In this document: piece by piece, positions 17,500 through 26,983 of the stretch
Numbering within the stretch: the first letter of the stretch is position 1
Layout: every line of letters starts with the position of its first letter
Origin: Chloroflexota bacterium
GTDB lineage: Bacteria > Chloroflexota > Anaerolineae > Aggregatilineales > Phototrophicaceae
Direction: 5' to 3'
Assembly: GCA_013388745.1 (NCBI GenBank)
Contig: JACAER010000056.1
Span: forward strand, 1 to 64,000
DNA length: 64,000 nucleotides
Made by a program: the position numbers and the translations under genes
Notes under the pieces: model-generated
Told to the model about the DNA's origin: nothing
The model's input: the letters and a program-made list of their open reading frames with translations, nothing else
Databases searched by the model: none

Positions 17500-18405
17500 T
17501 TGAGCGTCAGCACGTATCCTTTACGTTTCGGCACGGTGGGGGCGCCGCAAAGCGCGCCTGCCAGCGGCACGCCCGCCGCTATCGAACACATTAAGCTGCT
17601 GGGTATGCACCATCTGGAGATCGCCTGGGTGCAAAGCGTGCGCGTCAGCGACGACATGTGCGCGCAGATCAAAGCCGCCGCGCAAAAACACGGCGTCAGC
17701 CTCAGCATCCACGCCCCCTACTACATCAATCTCAACAGCCAGACCGACGAACTGATGCGCAAAAGCGATGAACGGCTGCTGGCGGCGGCGCGCAAGGGGT
17801 TTCTGGCGGGGGCGCGCGACATTGTCTTTCATCCCGGCAGCTACCACAACCAACCGCCACAGCAGGTCTATGCCCGCGCCAGAGACAAGCTGCTGGAGAT
17901 CACGGGCATTTTGCGCGGCGAAGGCGTTGATGTGCTGCTGCGCCCGGAAACGATGGGCAAAAGCGCTATGTTCGGCAGTCTGGAAGAAGTGCTGCACCTG
18001 AGCCGCGACGTACACGGCGTCGCCCCGTGTATCGACTGGGCGCATCTGCACGCCCGGCGCGGCGACGGCAGTTTCAACAGCTACGACGAGTTCGCCGCTG
18101 CGCTGGAACAGGTCAAGGCCATTCTGGGCGAATCGGGGTTAAAAACGCTGCACTTCCACATGAGCGGCATCGCCTACACGGCTAAAGGCGAAAAAGCGCA
18201 TCTGCCGCTGAACGAAGCCGATCTGCGCTACCGCGAACTGCTGCAAGCGCTGCTGGATTACGGTGTCGAAGGCACTGCTGCCGTCGAGGCGCCGCTGCCC
18301 TTTCATGTGGCCGACGCGCTCACGCTGCAAGCCACCTATCAACGCCTGTGGGACACCCGGCAGGGCACAGACAGTGCCACGGAAAGCGAAAATGCCGAGG
18401 AATAA
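17500..18405 (+). CDS. AP-endonuclease-2-like TIM-barrel protein (endonuclease IV family)
   Basis: A 301-residue TIM barrel of the xylose isomerase-like/endonuclease IV family. Markers are PLRFGTVGAPQSAP at strand 1, LEIAWVQSVRV, LSIHAPYYINL (His of the metal site), DIVFHPGSY (His), LLRPETMGK (Glu), PCIDWAHLHARRGDG (Asp/His) and LHFHMSGIAY (His). These correspond to the Zn ligands of Nfo. I chose the TTG at 17500 because CAGGAG stands just before it; the frame is open upstream to 17458. Cleavage of abasic sites is plausible; a sugar-metabolism role is the alternative. Confidence 0.78.
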   Translation: MSVSTYPLRFGTVGAPQSAPASGTPAAIEHIKLLGMHHLEIAWVQSVRVSDDMCAQIKAAAQKHGVSLSIHAPYYINLNSQTDELMRKSDERLLAAARKGFLAGARDIVFHPGSYHNQPPQQVYARARDKLLEITGILRGEGVDVLLRPETMGKSAMFGSLEEVLHLSRDVHGVAPCIDWAHLHARRGDGSFNSYDEFAAALEQVKAILGESGLKTLHFHMSGIAYTAKGEKAHLPLNEADLRYRELLQALLDYGVEGTAAVEAPLPFHVADALTLQATYQRLWDTRQGTDSATESENAEE

Positions 18406-18475
18406 TGAGCGCTGCACAATCGAATTGGTTATAATCAACATTAAATAAAGTTTGACTTTCTCGTGAGGCGTGCAC

Positions 18476-19681
18476 ATGGCGATTACGTCTTGGATTATTG
18501 AACTGAGCAGTGCGAATATGCCGGGCGCGATGAAAGTGCGTCTGGATGAGCGCGTGATCGTCGGGCGCGCCGAAAAAAATCAATCGACGCAGCCAGACGT
18601 AGACTTAGGCCCGTTTGGCGCGGAATCTTTGGGCGTCTCGCGTCAGCATTTGACGATCGACGCCCACGACAATCACCTGACGATTTCTGACCTCAATTCG
18701 ATGAACGGCAGCATGCTCAACGACAAAAAGCTGGAGCCGAACAAAGCCTATCCGCTCAAACACGGCGATCAGGTCACGCTCGGCAGCTTCAAGCTCAACA
18801 TCGCTATCGTCGTTTCGCCGACTTATGGTCCCAGCGTGGTCGAACAGAGCAGCGTGCAGTTGCAGGCTGATGTTTATCCCGGCAGCGGCCAGTTTATCCT
18901 CATCGTGGAAGACGACCCAGAGATCGCCAAGCTGATTTCGCTCATCATGGAGCAGGCCGGTTATACCACGCAAACCGCCCGCGACATGCTCGGCGCCATC
19001 CGCACCTTTAACGCCCGCCGCCCCAGCGCTGTCATCGTCGATGTCACACTGCCGGGACTCAACGGCCTGGAATTCTGCCGTTATGTGCGCCGCGACCAGC
19101 GCCAGAACTCCATGCCGATTGTCGTGCTGGGCGGGCCAAAAACCAGCGAAAGCGTCGCCCAGTCCATGCAGGCCGGCGCCAACATCTTTATCGGACGCCC
19201 GATCAACGCGCAGGAATTGGCGCACGCCGTCACTTCGCTGGTGCAGCAGCACGAAAAAGGCGTTTCGACGCTGCACACGCGCCATCTGGTCGGCACAGCG
19301 CCGCTGCGCGCGCTCAAACCCGAATCGCGCAAAGACACCGCCGTGATTTTTGTCTACGGCCATCCCGATACACCGATCACCGTCAGCCTGAAACAGGCCG
19401 TGACCTTCGGGCGGCAGGCCGACAAAACCACCAGCGCGCATGTCGATCTGACGCGCTTCCAGGCAGTCGATCTCGGCGTCTCGCGCGTGCATATGGTGCT
19501 GCACTACAAGGACAACCGCTTTTTTGTCGAAGACCTGGGCAGCGTCAACGGCACGTTTCTCAACGGGCGCTCGATTCGTCCCGGTCAATTGGAAGAACTG
19601 GAAAATGCCAACGAAGTACGGCTCGGCCAGCTTCGCATGTATATCTATTTCCTGACCGACGAAGACAAAGAGCTGGAGTAA
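18476..19681 (+). CDS. FHA - receiver - FHA signalling protein
   Basis: A 401-residue three-domain protein. FHA 1 (about 20-105) has VIVGRAEK, LGVSRQHLTI and MNGSMLN. The receiver (about 140-255) has FILIVEDDPEIAKL and the phosphoacceptor Asp in VIVDVTLPGLNG. FHA 2 (about 285-390) has VTFGRQAD, LGVSRVHMVL and VNGTFLNGR. In the receiver the conserved Lys is replaced (FIGRPIN rather than KPI) and the switch Ser/Thr lies in a VVLGG stretch, so phosphotransfer may be abnormal. No DNA-binding output exists, so it probably scaffolds Ser/Thr-phosphorylated partners. A perfect TATAAT lies at 18430-18435. The next gene starts 5 bases later. Confidence 0.88.
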   Translation: MAITSWIIELSSANMPGAMKVRLDERVIVGRAEKNQSTQPDVDLGPFGAESLGVSRQHLTIDAHDNHLTISDLNSMNGSMLNDKKLEPNKAYPLKHGDQVTLGSFKLNIAIVVSPTYGPSVVEQSSVQLQADVYPGSGQFILIVEDDPEIAKLISLIMEQAGYTTQTARDMLGAIRTFNARRPSAVIVDVTLPGLNGLEFCRYVRRDQRQNSMPIVVLGGPKTSESVAQSMQAGANIFIGRPINAQELAHAVTSLVQQHEKGVSTLHTRHLVGTAPLRALKPESRKDTAVIFVYGHPDTPITVSLKQAVTFGRQADKTTSAHVDLTRFQAVDLGVSRVHMVLHYKDNRFFVEDLGSVNGTFLNGRSIRPGQLEELENANEVRLGQLRMYIYFLTDEDKELE

Positions 19682-19686
19682 AAACT

Positions 19687-21057
19687 GTGATGCGCCTGCT
19701 CAGCCTGCTGCTTGCGCTCGTACTGCTGTGCCTGGCGCCGCTTGCGCTGGCGCAAACCGACTGCCCGGCGCTGGTCGAGGCCGCGCTCCATACTGCCAGC
19801 GCCGCCTGTGCCGATCTGGGGCGCAACCAGGCGTGCTACGGCAATGTGCTGCTGCAAGCCACCCCGCGCGGCGATGTGCCAACCTTCACCTTCGAGCAAA
19901 CGGGCGACATCGTCAACATCGCCGACATCGACACCTTGCAGCTCAGCAGCATGAGCCTGAGCGACGGAACCTGGGGTGTCGGCCTCATGAAGCTGCAAGC
20001 CAATCTGCCCGACACCGTGCCCGGCCAGAACGTCACCCTGCTGCTGTTCGGCGATGTGCAGCTCACCAACGCGGTTGAGCCTGTGGTCGAACTGCCGATG
20101 CGCGCCACCGGCAACGTCAACGTGCGCCTGCGCCCGCGCACCGATCAGGACAATATCATGGCCTCGCTCACACGCGGTCAGGAGGTGGTCGCCAACGGGC
20201 GGCTGGCCGACAGCACCTGGATTCGTATCGAAGTCGAAGGCGATGCGCGCGGCGTCGGTTGGGTGTCCGTCGATTTTCTGACCAGCGACGGCGACATCAA
20301 CAGCCTGAACATCGTGCAGCCTGGCGCTGCGCAGTTCGGGCCGATGCAGGCCTTCTATTTCAGCAGCGGCCTGGGCGACGCCCCGTGCGCCGAAGCGCCA
20401 GAGAGCGGCATTCTGCTGCAAACTCCCCAGGGCGCCGGGCAAATTCTGCTGGATGTCAACGGCGCCAGCATCCAGTTGGGTTCTACCGTCTTTGCGCAGA
20501 CTGGCGACGGTTTCATGTGGTTGAGCGTGCTGGAAGGCGGCATCAGCGTCAGCGCCAGCGGCGTCACACAGGCCGTGCCCGCCGGCACTTTCACGCGCGT
20601 GCCGCTGGGCGCAGATGGTCTCGTCAATGGCGCGCCGGAATTCCCCCAGCCCTATGACCAGAGCAAATTCGCCGCTCTGCCGCTTGTCCTGCTGCCCGAA
20701 CAGATCGTCGTGGCCACGCCCATAGACCCCGAAAGCATCCAGACCGCTGTGCAGGCCGCGCAGGCCGAAGCCAGCGGCGAGTTTTTCCCGCTGGAAGGCG
20801 TCTACACACAGCATTGGACCTTCACTGGCGGCGAAACCTTTAATACCGCGCAGATCACCATCATTACCCCCGGCGAATCCTTTAGCTGGGTGGTGTTGGG
20901 CGGCAATCCCAACCCCACTGTCTTTACGCGCACCGGCCCTTCGGTTTATACGGGCCGCATCTATGTCTTTACTTTTACCTCCGATACCACTTTTATCGGC
21001 ACAGCGACCGATCCTACCGGCGCGATCATCAATATCACGGCGGAACTTGTGCCCTGA
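19687..21057 (+). CDS. secreted SH3-domain protein
   Basis: A 456-residue protein with a signal peptide (LLSLLLALVLLCLAPLALAQ). Residues about 135-200 are a bacterial SH3b domain: ATGNVNVRLRPRTDQDNIM, VVANGRLADSTWIRI and GVGWVSVDFL. N- and C-terminal parts are beta-rich and unassigned; DILQTPQGAG-type and ASGVTQAVPAGTFTRVPLG stretches resemble FecR-like ligand modules, but weakly. The start is GTG 19687 or ATG 19690. It follows the FHA-receiver-FHA gene by 5 bases, so the two are probably co-expressed. It could bind peptidoglycan outside the membrane. Confidence 0.7.
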   Translation: MMRLLSLLLALVLLCLAPLALAQTDCPALVEAALHTASAACADLGRNQACYGNVLLQATPRGDVPTFTFEQTGDIVNIADIDTLQLSSMSLSDGTWGVGLMKLQANLPDTVPGQNVTLLLFGDVQLTNAVEPVVELPMRATGNVNVRLRPRTDQDNIMASLTRGQEVVANGRLADSTWIRIEVEGDARGVGWVSVDFLTSDGDINSLNIVQPGAAQFGPMQAFYFSSGLGDAPCAEAPESGILLQTPQGAGQILLDVNGASIQLGSTVFAQTGDGFMWLSVLEGGISVSASGVTQAVPAGTFTRVPLGADGLVNGAPEFPQPYDQSKFAALPLVLLPEQIVVATPIDPESIQTAVQAAQAEASGEFFPLEGVYTQHWTFTGGETFNTAQITIITPGESFSWVVLGGNPNPTVFTRTGPSVYTGRIYVFTFTSDTTFIGTATDPTGAIINITAELVP

Positions 21058-21239
21058 GGCAGGAGTCCGCTCTCCTGAAAACAGCTTTTGGCGATTAGCT
21101 GATAGCGGTTAGCAAATGCAAAGACTGCATGCCGGGACACGCGCATTTCCTCTCCGATGCCGAACTGCCTATTGTGTTCGTGCTGCTGTCCCGCCCTGTA
21201 TAGCGCACCTGCTTTATCCGCTGCCGGCAAGGGGGCCGC

Positions 21240-21674
21240 TTATACAGTGGGCGGCGCGGCGGGGATGTCCTTTGCGGTGGGCGCTTGCTGTGTGCTCTGC
21301 GCGCGGTGAGTGTGGATAATCAGCAGCGCTTCTTCCAGCGAGGGCGCGAAAAAGTTGACCTTCTCCAGGGCGGGGTTGATGTGGAACAAGAGACGCAGAA
21401 TCATTTCGACCATGCGCCCGCCGACGATGACACTGATGCCGTGATTTTTGGCGCGCGGGATGACCGCGCCGCTGCGGAAATTGTGGATGAACCCAAAAGG
21501 TGGCAGCAGGTTCATAGAGACATCCACCACCAGATCGACACGGTAAGGCAGCGCTTCGGCTTCGCTCATAGCGCGCGCCGCCTGTGTGTTAAATTCGTCC
21601 CACGTCCACAGGCCATCGAAACGCCAGAGACCGATGCCTGCGTCTTTATCCAGCCAGTCGATCTGTATGCCCAT
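21240..21674 (-). CDS. SpoIIAA/STAS-like domain protein
   Basis: A 144-residue protein. The pattern GIGLWRFDGLWTWDEFNTQ, YRVDLVVDVSMNLLPP, HGISVIVGGRMVEMIL and VNFFAPSLEEALLII is typical of single-domain STAS-like (SpoIIAA-like) proteins. I preferred the ATG at 21674 because AAGGA precedes it; an ATG 13 codons upstream (21713) also exists. No partner kinase or sigma factor is adjacent. Role unknown. Confidence 0.6.
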   Translation of the reverse strand: MGIQIDWLDKDAGIGLWRFDGLWTWDEFNTQAARAMSEAEALPYRVDLVVDVSMNLLPPFGFIHNFRSGAVIPRAKNHGISVIVGGRMVEMILRLLFHINPALEKVNFFAPSLEEALLIIHTHRAQSTQQAPTAKDIPAAPPTV

Positions 21675-21768
21675 CTGCGTTCCTTGTTCTGAAACGACTT
21701 CCAGCAACCTCATTTTAGCACAGCGTATAATGAAGTAATATTTTTATGTACCTAAAAATCTATGAAAT

Positions 21769-23658
21769 CTATGACACGCGGAAAGTGCCCAGGGGCAGCC
21801 GTTCGCCGCTGGCCGCGTTTGCGCCAAAAGCAGGCAGCGGCGCCAGCGTTTGCCAGGCGTAGGCCGTGCCGGTGAGCGTGTAGCTGCCGGAGGGCAGGCC
21901 GGCCAGCGCGATCTGCGCCTGACGACAGTGAAAACCGCCGTAGGGCAGGCCGAAATCCGCTTGCGCCACCAGCGTGCCGCTGCTGTCCAACACATGCAGG
22001 CCGAGCGAATAGGTTTCGGGGGGCACATCTGCGCCGACCCTGATTCCCACCATGACGGTGAGCGTGTCGCGCGCTTCGGCGGGCAGCGGCAGCGCCAACC
22101 GCAGACCAATGCTGCGCGCCGCGCCGAAGAACAGCGTCGGGGGGATGTCCGCGCGGGTGTAGAGATCGAAGCGATAGCCGGCGATCTCGGCGGGTGCATC
22201 GCAGGCGGCGTAGTCGGCGCTCAAGGCGCGCTCAAACTCGCGCAGGCCGTCGGGGCGCTGCGCCGCCGGGTAAATGTTCCACAGGCGCGGCGCGGCGCTC
22301 TGGCGCAGATAGTCCTGCGCCACCTGAAAATACTGCGTATCGGGCACACCGGGAAACGAATCGAACAGGCGATAGGGGTAGGGCAGGCCATGAAAATAGT
22401 AGTCGGCGCTGAACTGCTGCCACACCCACCAGACGCGATCGGGCAGATGAAAGGCCGCTGCGTCACCCGGTTGGGCGCGCTGCTGCAAGGCGGGGACGAG
22501 GCGATTCCAGGGCTGGGCGTTGATGAGCGGGTTCTGATAGGCATCCATAAAGGTGGGCGAAAAAACGGCCAGCGCGCCGGCCACGCCCCACGCCGCCAGC
22601 GCCAGCGGCAGACGTACACCCGCCGCCGCCAGCCGCGCCAGCCCCAGCCCGGCACACAACGCCAGCAGCGGCCAGACAGCGATCAGATAGCGATAGTAGA
22701 GCAGAATCGGACGCCATTGGTTGATGAGGAAGGCCGCGCTCAAAGCTGTCAGGGTCACAAACACGGCGAAAAACACGCCGCGATGAGGACGATTTTTCTG
22801 TGGCATAAGGAAAAAGGCGACCAGCAGCAGCAGTCCCGCGCTGCCATTGGCGAAAGCCAGCAGTGTGCCGGGAAAATCGGCCAGCGTGAGATGCGGGCTG
22901 AGGTGGCCGCTCAGCGCGACACGCCCCAGAATCGGCAGGGTCGCCAGCAGCGCCCAGGGCAAAAACAGCAGCGCGCTGATCGTCAGCAGCAGCGGCACGC
23001 GCCACCAGCGCAGTGTGCGGTAAGCAGGCTGGCCGTCCACGCGGCGCAGGGCTTGTGTCAGGTGATACAGCGCCAACCCGATGAGCGGCAGCACGCCGAA
23101 ATACTGCAAGTAGGGCAGCACCGCCGCCGCCAGCACAAAGCCGATTTGCAGCGCGCGCGAAACCTTTGGCCTGTGACTGATGCGCCAGTAGGCATAAGTG
23201 ACAAAGGCGGCGATGGGTGGCAGCAGCGCGTAGTTGCGCATCTCGCTGGTATAGTGGATAAAAAAGGCCGACAAGGCCAACGCCAGCGCTGCGCCCAGCC
23301 CGGCGCGGGCGCCGCCGACAGCGCGCCCTAAGCGATATGTCCAGGCAACGGCCAGCAGGCCGCACAGCAGCCCCAGCGTGCGCATGGCCAAGGGCGTCCA
23401 GCCGACAAACAGCGCCCAGGCATTCATGGTGGCGAAAAAGCCGGGCACATTCCAGGGGTCTTCGCTGATGAGACGTTCGATCAGGCCATAGGGCGTGAGC
23501 GGGCCATAATACGAGCCGCCGCCGGTGTAATATGTCCAGAATTCATCGACCCAGATGGCGTTGTTGAGGCGCGGCGCGGCCAGCAGCGCGACCAGCAGCA
23601 GCAGCGGCAGCACCCACAGCCATGTCAGGCCTTTAACAGCCAGGTTAATTCTCCGCAC
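21769..23658 (-). CDS. membrane glycosyltransferase, GT39/ArnT-like
   Basis: A 629-residue integral membrane protein with roughly 11-13 hydrophobic segments in the first 440 residues and a beta-rich periplasmic tail. The first extracytoplasmic loop has NAIWVDEFWTYYTGGG, and its DE motif matches the catalytic position of dolichyl-phosphate-mannose and ArnT-like GT-C enzymes. The tail (about 500-629) contains ARSIGLRLALPLPAEARDTL and GSYTLTGTAYAW, a beta-sandwich commonly found on these proteins in Chloroflexota. It probably transfers a lipid-linked sugar to a surface acceptor. Confidence 0.75.
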   Translation of the reverse strand: MRRINLAVKGLTWLWVLPLLLLVALLAAPRLNNAIWVDEFWTYYTGGGSYYGPLTPYGLIERLISEDPWNVPGFFATMNAWALFVGWTPLAMRTLGLLCGLLAVAWTYRLGRAVGGARAGLGAALALALSAFFIHYTSEMRNYALLPPIAAFVTYAYWRISHRPKVSRALQIGFVLAAAVLPYLQYFGVLPLIGLALYHLTQALRRVDGQPAYRTLRWWRVPLLLTISALLFLPWALLATLPILGRVALSGHLSPHLTLADFPGTLLAFANGSAGLLLLVAFFLMPQKNRPHRGVFFAVFVTLTALSAAFLINQWRPILLYYRYLIAVWPLLALCAGLGLARLAAAGVRLPLALAAWGVAGALAVFSPTFMDAYQNPLINAQPWNRLVPALQQRAQPGDAAAFHLPDRVWWVWQQFSADYYFHGLPYPYRLFDSFPGVPDTQYFQVAQDYLRQSAAPRLWNIYPAAQRPDGLREFERALSADYAACDAPAEIAGYRFDLYTRADIPPTLFFGAARSIGLRLALPLPAEARDTLTVMVGIRVGADVPPETYSLGLHVLDSSGTLVAQADFGLPYGGFHCRQAQIALAGLPSGSYTLTGTAYAWQTLAPLPAFGANAASGERLPLGTFRVS

Positions 23659-23687
23659 ACGCGCATCCCCCTGCGCCGGGCAGCGCG

Positions 23688-25496
23688 CTATTTCTTCTCT
23701 GGCGCTTTTTCCTTGAGCGCCAGCGCGATTTGCAGTTCGTCCAACTGCTTTTGTTCGGCGGGCGAGGGGCAGTGCGCCATGATGTCCGAGCCGGTGGCCG
23801 TCTTGGGGAAGGCGATCACCTCGCGGATGTTCGGTTCGCCCGCCAGCACCATCACCAGCCGGTCAATACCAGAGGCGATCCCCCCGTGCGGCGGCGTGCC
23901 GTATTCAAAGGCTTCCAGCATATGGCCGAACTGCTCTTTAGCGTGCTCCAGCGTCATGCCGATCAGCGGGAACATTTTTTCTTGCAGCGCGCGGTCATGG
24001 ATGCGGATGCTGCCGCCGGCGACTTCGTAACCGTTGCAGGCCAGATCATACTGCGAGCCGCGCGCCGCGCCGGGATCGCTGTCCAGCAGCGGGATGTCTT
24101 CTGGCAGCGGCGAAGTGAACATATGCTGCGACGGATCCCAGCGCTGTTCTTCTTCGTTCCAGTAGAACATCGGGAAGTCGATCACCCAGCAGAACGCCAC
24201 CTGTTCGGGGTCGATCAGGTTAAGCTGTTCGGCGACTTTGCGGCGCAGTACGTCGATCACCGCCCAGACGATTTCGCGCTTGTCAGAGGTGAAAAACAGG
24301 ATGTCGCCGGGCTGCGCGCCGACTTTGTCGAAGAGCGCCAGCTTTTGCTCGACAGTGAATTTGTTGCCGACGGGGCCTTTGACCTCGCCATTCTCGCTTT
24401 CGGGCAGCGCCATCCAGGCCAGCCCTTTGGCGCCGGCGCTGCGCACCAGCGTTTCCATGTCGGCCATCTGCTTTTTCAGCTTTTCGCCGCTCAGCCCCTT
24501 GCCCAGTCCCGGCGCGCGCAGCACTTTCACTGGCTTGCCTTCGGCCACGTTGTTGACGAACACCGGGAAACCGCTTTTGCCGGCGATCTCGCTGACATCG
24601 ACGGCAGCCAGATCGTAGCGCAGGTCGGGCTTGTCGCTGCCGTATTTTTCCATCGCGTCCTGATATTTCAGGCGCGGGAAGGGCTTAAAGAGCGGCGTTT
24701 TGCCCGCGACCTGTTCGCTGAGCGCGATCATCAGCCCTTCGATCAGTTCCATGATGTCTTCGCGCTGCACGAAGCTCATTTCGAGATCGAGCTGCGTGAA
24801 CTCCGGCTGGCGGTCGCCGCGCAGGTCTTCGTCGCGGAAGCAGCGCGCAAGCTGGAAGTAGCGCTCGATACCCGCCACCATCAGAAGCTGCTTAAGCTGC
24901 TGCGGGCTTTGCGGTAGGGCGTAAAATGTGCCGGGCATCAGGCGGCTGGGCACCAGAAAATCGCGTGCGCCTTCGGGAGTGGTTTTAAACAGAATCGGCG
25001 TTTCGACTTCGATAAAACCGCGCGCGTCGAGATAGTCGCGGATAAATTTGACGAGGCGATGGCGCAGCACGATATTGCCCTGAATGCGCGGACGGCGCAG
25101 GTCGAGATAGCGGTAACGCATACGTGTAGTTTCGTCGACTTTGTCATCGACGTTGATGTAAAACGGCGGTGTTTTGGCCTCGTTGAGGATGCGCAGCGCG
25201 CTGGCATGAACTTCGATCTCGCCGGTTGCCAGATCGGGGTTGGCCGTGCCTGCCGGGCGCATCTCAACACTCCCGCTGACTTGCAGGACGTATTCACTGC
25301 GGGCTTCGCTGGCGATCGCGTGCGCGGCGGGGGCGTTTTCCTTGTTGATGACCACCTGCGTGATGCCCCAGCGGTCACGCAGGTCAATAAAGATGAGGCC
25401 GCCCTGATCGCGGCGGCGGTTGACCCACCCTGCCAGAGTCACGTTCTGGCCGCTGTGCTGGGGGCGCAGCTCACCGCAGTTCTGTGTCTTCAACAT
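23688..25496 (-). CDS. aspS: aspartyl-tRNA synthetase
   Basis: A 602-residue class IIb synthetase of the long bacterial type. It has an anticodon-binding OB fold ([20 protein letters not shown]) and motif 1 near [20 protein letters not shown]. The aspartate site shows [19 protein letters not shown], and motif 2 is [20 protein letters not shown]. The GAD insertion lies at about 290-425, and motif 3 is [14 protein letters not shown]. The length is close to the usual 590. It stands alone between the glycosyltransferase and a divergent WD40 gene. Confidence 0.95.
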   Translation of the reverse strand: MLKTQNCGELRPQHSGQNVTLAGWVNRRRDQGGLIFIDLRDRWGITQVVINKENAPAAHAIASEARSEYVLQVSGSVEMRPAGTANPDLATGEIEVHASALRILNEAKTPPFYINVDDKVDETTRMRYRYLDLRRPRIQGNIVLRHRLVKFIRDYLDARGFIEVETPILFKTTPEGARDFLVPSRLMPGTFYALPQSPQQLKQLLMVAGIERYFQLARCFRDEDLRGDRQPEFTQLDLEMSFVQREDIMELIEGLMIALSEQVAGKTPLFKPFPRLKYQDAMEKYGSDKPDLRYDLAAVDVSEIAGKSGFPVFVNNVAEGKPVKVLRAPGLGKGLSGEKLKKQMADMETLVRSAGAKGLAWMALPESENGEVKGPVGNKFTVEQKLALFDKVGAQPGDILFFTSDKREIVWAVIDVLRRKVAEQLNLIDPEQVAFCWVIDFPMFYWNEEEQRWDPSQHMFTSPLPEDIPLLDSDPGAARGSQYDLACNGYEVAGGSIRIHDRALQEKMFPLIGMTLEHAKEQFGHMLEAFEYGTPPHGGIASGIDRLVMVLAGEPNIREVIAFPKTATGSDIMAHCPSPAEQKQLDELQIALALKEKAPEKK

Positions 25497-25691
25497 GACG
25501 CTCTAGCTCCTCGCGCAGACCGTAATCGAGATTCCGATAATTGAACAGCACGCCAAGCATAGCAGGTTCGCAGAGAGAAACAAGACGAAATTAGCGCGCG
25601 CGTTATTGGGAATTCCTTCGCTGGCTGTCACCCGCCTGTAATGTAGCGGTGGTTGAATGAGACTCTACGGTTGGCTCTAAAGCGGAAAGGG

Positions 25692-26711
25692 ATGGCGATG
25701 GGCAGGGCAAGATGGGCGCTTGGGATACTGATTGTGCTGCTGGTGGCGGCGCTGTATGTCGCGGCGCAGGCCGACACGGATTACGACACCTCGCGGCTGC
25801 TGTATGACAGCGGCGACACAGCCTATACGCGCGCACTGGCGATCGCCCCCGATGGCGGCTTGCTGGCGATCGGCAGCAGCGGCGGCGACACGCTGCTGAT
25901 CGATGTGGCGGCAGGCACGGAAAGCCAGCGTTTGCCGGCGCAGGACGGCGGTATCACCAGCGTGGCTTTTTCGCCCGACAGTCGTTATGTGCTGAGCAGC
26001 GCCGTGCCGCTGGCGGCGGAGGGCAGCACCTCGCTGACACTGTGGGACACACAGGAACAAAGCGTTGTCTGGCAGCTTGTGGATGTGGTGGTGGCCACAG
26101 CGGCGGCGTTTTCGCCCGATGGCGTTTTTATCGTGACGGCGGGGGCCACCACCCGTGGCTTTGGCGCGCAGATGCGCGAGACCCGCAGCGGCAGGCTGCT
26201 GCGCGAATTCACCGGCCATACGGCGATTGTCTGGTCGGTGGCGTTTTCGCCCGATGGCCGCTATCTGCTGACCGGCAGTGAGGACGCGCGGCGCGGCGAA
26301 GACAACAGCGCCCGGCTGTGGGACGCGGCCAGCGGCCTCCTGATCCGGCGTTTTGATCACGAGGCGGGCGTGCGCAGCGTGGCCTTCGCGCCCGATGGCG
26401 CGCACATTGTCACAGGGGATGCGTTAGGCGTGGTGCGCCTGTGGGAGACGGAAAGCGGCGCGGAAACGCAGCGCTACGACGGCCACAGTAATCTGATCAG
26501 CGGCCTGGCCTTTTCGCCCGATGGCCGCTCGCTGTTGACGGGCAGTTGGGACTTGAGCGCGCGCCTGTGGGACGCGGCCAGCGGCGCCGAAACGCGACTG
26601 CTGCGCGGCGATTGGGTGACGGCGGTGGCCTATGCGCCCGACGGCAGCTATGTTGTCGCCAGCTTCGGCGATGGCAGCGTGCGCCTGTGGACGCTCACTG
26701 ATTTGGGATAA
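25692..26711 (+). CDS. membrane-anchored WD40-repeat protein
   Basis: A 339-residue protein with an N-terminal signal anchor (RWALGILIVLLVAALYVAAQ) and a seven-bladed WD40 propeller. Six or more repeats are visible, each with a VAFSPDGRYLLTGS-like strand and an RLWDAASG-like end; examples are ITSVAFSPDSRYVLSSA and VRSVAFAPDGAHIVTGD. The propeller would lie outside the membrane. The start at 25692 (or 25698) was chosen because GGAAAGGG precedes it; an upstream in-frame TTG lacks a site. It probably acts as a protein-interaction scaffold; partner unknown. Confidence 0.8.
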   Translation: MAMGRARWALGILIVLLVAALYVAAQADTDYDTSRLLYDSGDTAYTRALAIAPDGGLLAIGSSGGDTLLIDVAAGTESQRLPAQDGGITSVAFSPDSRYVLSSAVPLAAEGSTSLTLWDTQEQSVVWQLVDVVVATAAAFSPDGVFIVTAGATTRGFGAQMRETRSGRLLREFTGHTAIVWSVAFSPDGRYLLTGSEDARRGEDNSARLWDAASGLLIRRFDHEAGVRSVAFAPDGAHIVTGDALGVVRLWETESGAETQRYDGHSNLISGLAFSPDGRSLLTGSWDLSARLWDAASGAETRLLRGDWVTAVAYAPDGSYVVASFGDGSVRLWTLTDLG

Positions 26712-26744
26712 GTTTTATCCCAAACATATCGCAAATTTGCGATA
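26702..26744 (+). repeat. two tandem hairpins at the WD40 gene end
   Basis: TTTGGGATAA (26702-26711) pairs with TTATCCCAAA (26715-26724) and includes the stop codon. Two bases further, TATCGCAAATTTGCGATA (26727-26744) is a perfect 18-bp palindrome. Neither is followed by a T run, so they are mRNA-end structures or a protein-binding palindrome rather than classical terminators. Confidence 0.5.
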
Positions 26745-26814
26745 AATCGGTAGGGTAGGGCGGATATAGTCATTCATACTGCAAGCATTTAACCGCGGTG
26801 TATCGCCTGCGCTT

Positions 26815-26860
26815 TAGCCCCCTGCCCGACTCATGTTGAGAGGGTAGGGGGCTAATTTTT
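26815..26860 (+). terminator. Rho-independent terminator
   Basis: TAGCCCCCT (26815-26823) pairs with AGGGGGCTA (26846-26854), followed by ATTTTTG. The loop is 22 nt. It probably ends the WD40 transcript. Confidence 0.65.
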
Positions 26861-26983
26861 GCCGGCAAGAAACGGATAGTCTTGGACATAGACTTGCTGT
26901 AGCTTATCCCTGACACTGTTAACTGGTGGATAGGGCGCTTCTGGCCTGCGGAACATACGGCGTCGTAAAGTGGGGAGTATTGC

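Noticed and set aside
21850-23331. 493-codon plus-strand frame antisense to the glycosyltransferase
   Set aside because: Same shadow composition; no recognisable motif, while the minus strand shows a clear GT39-like protein.
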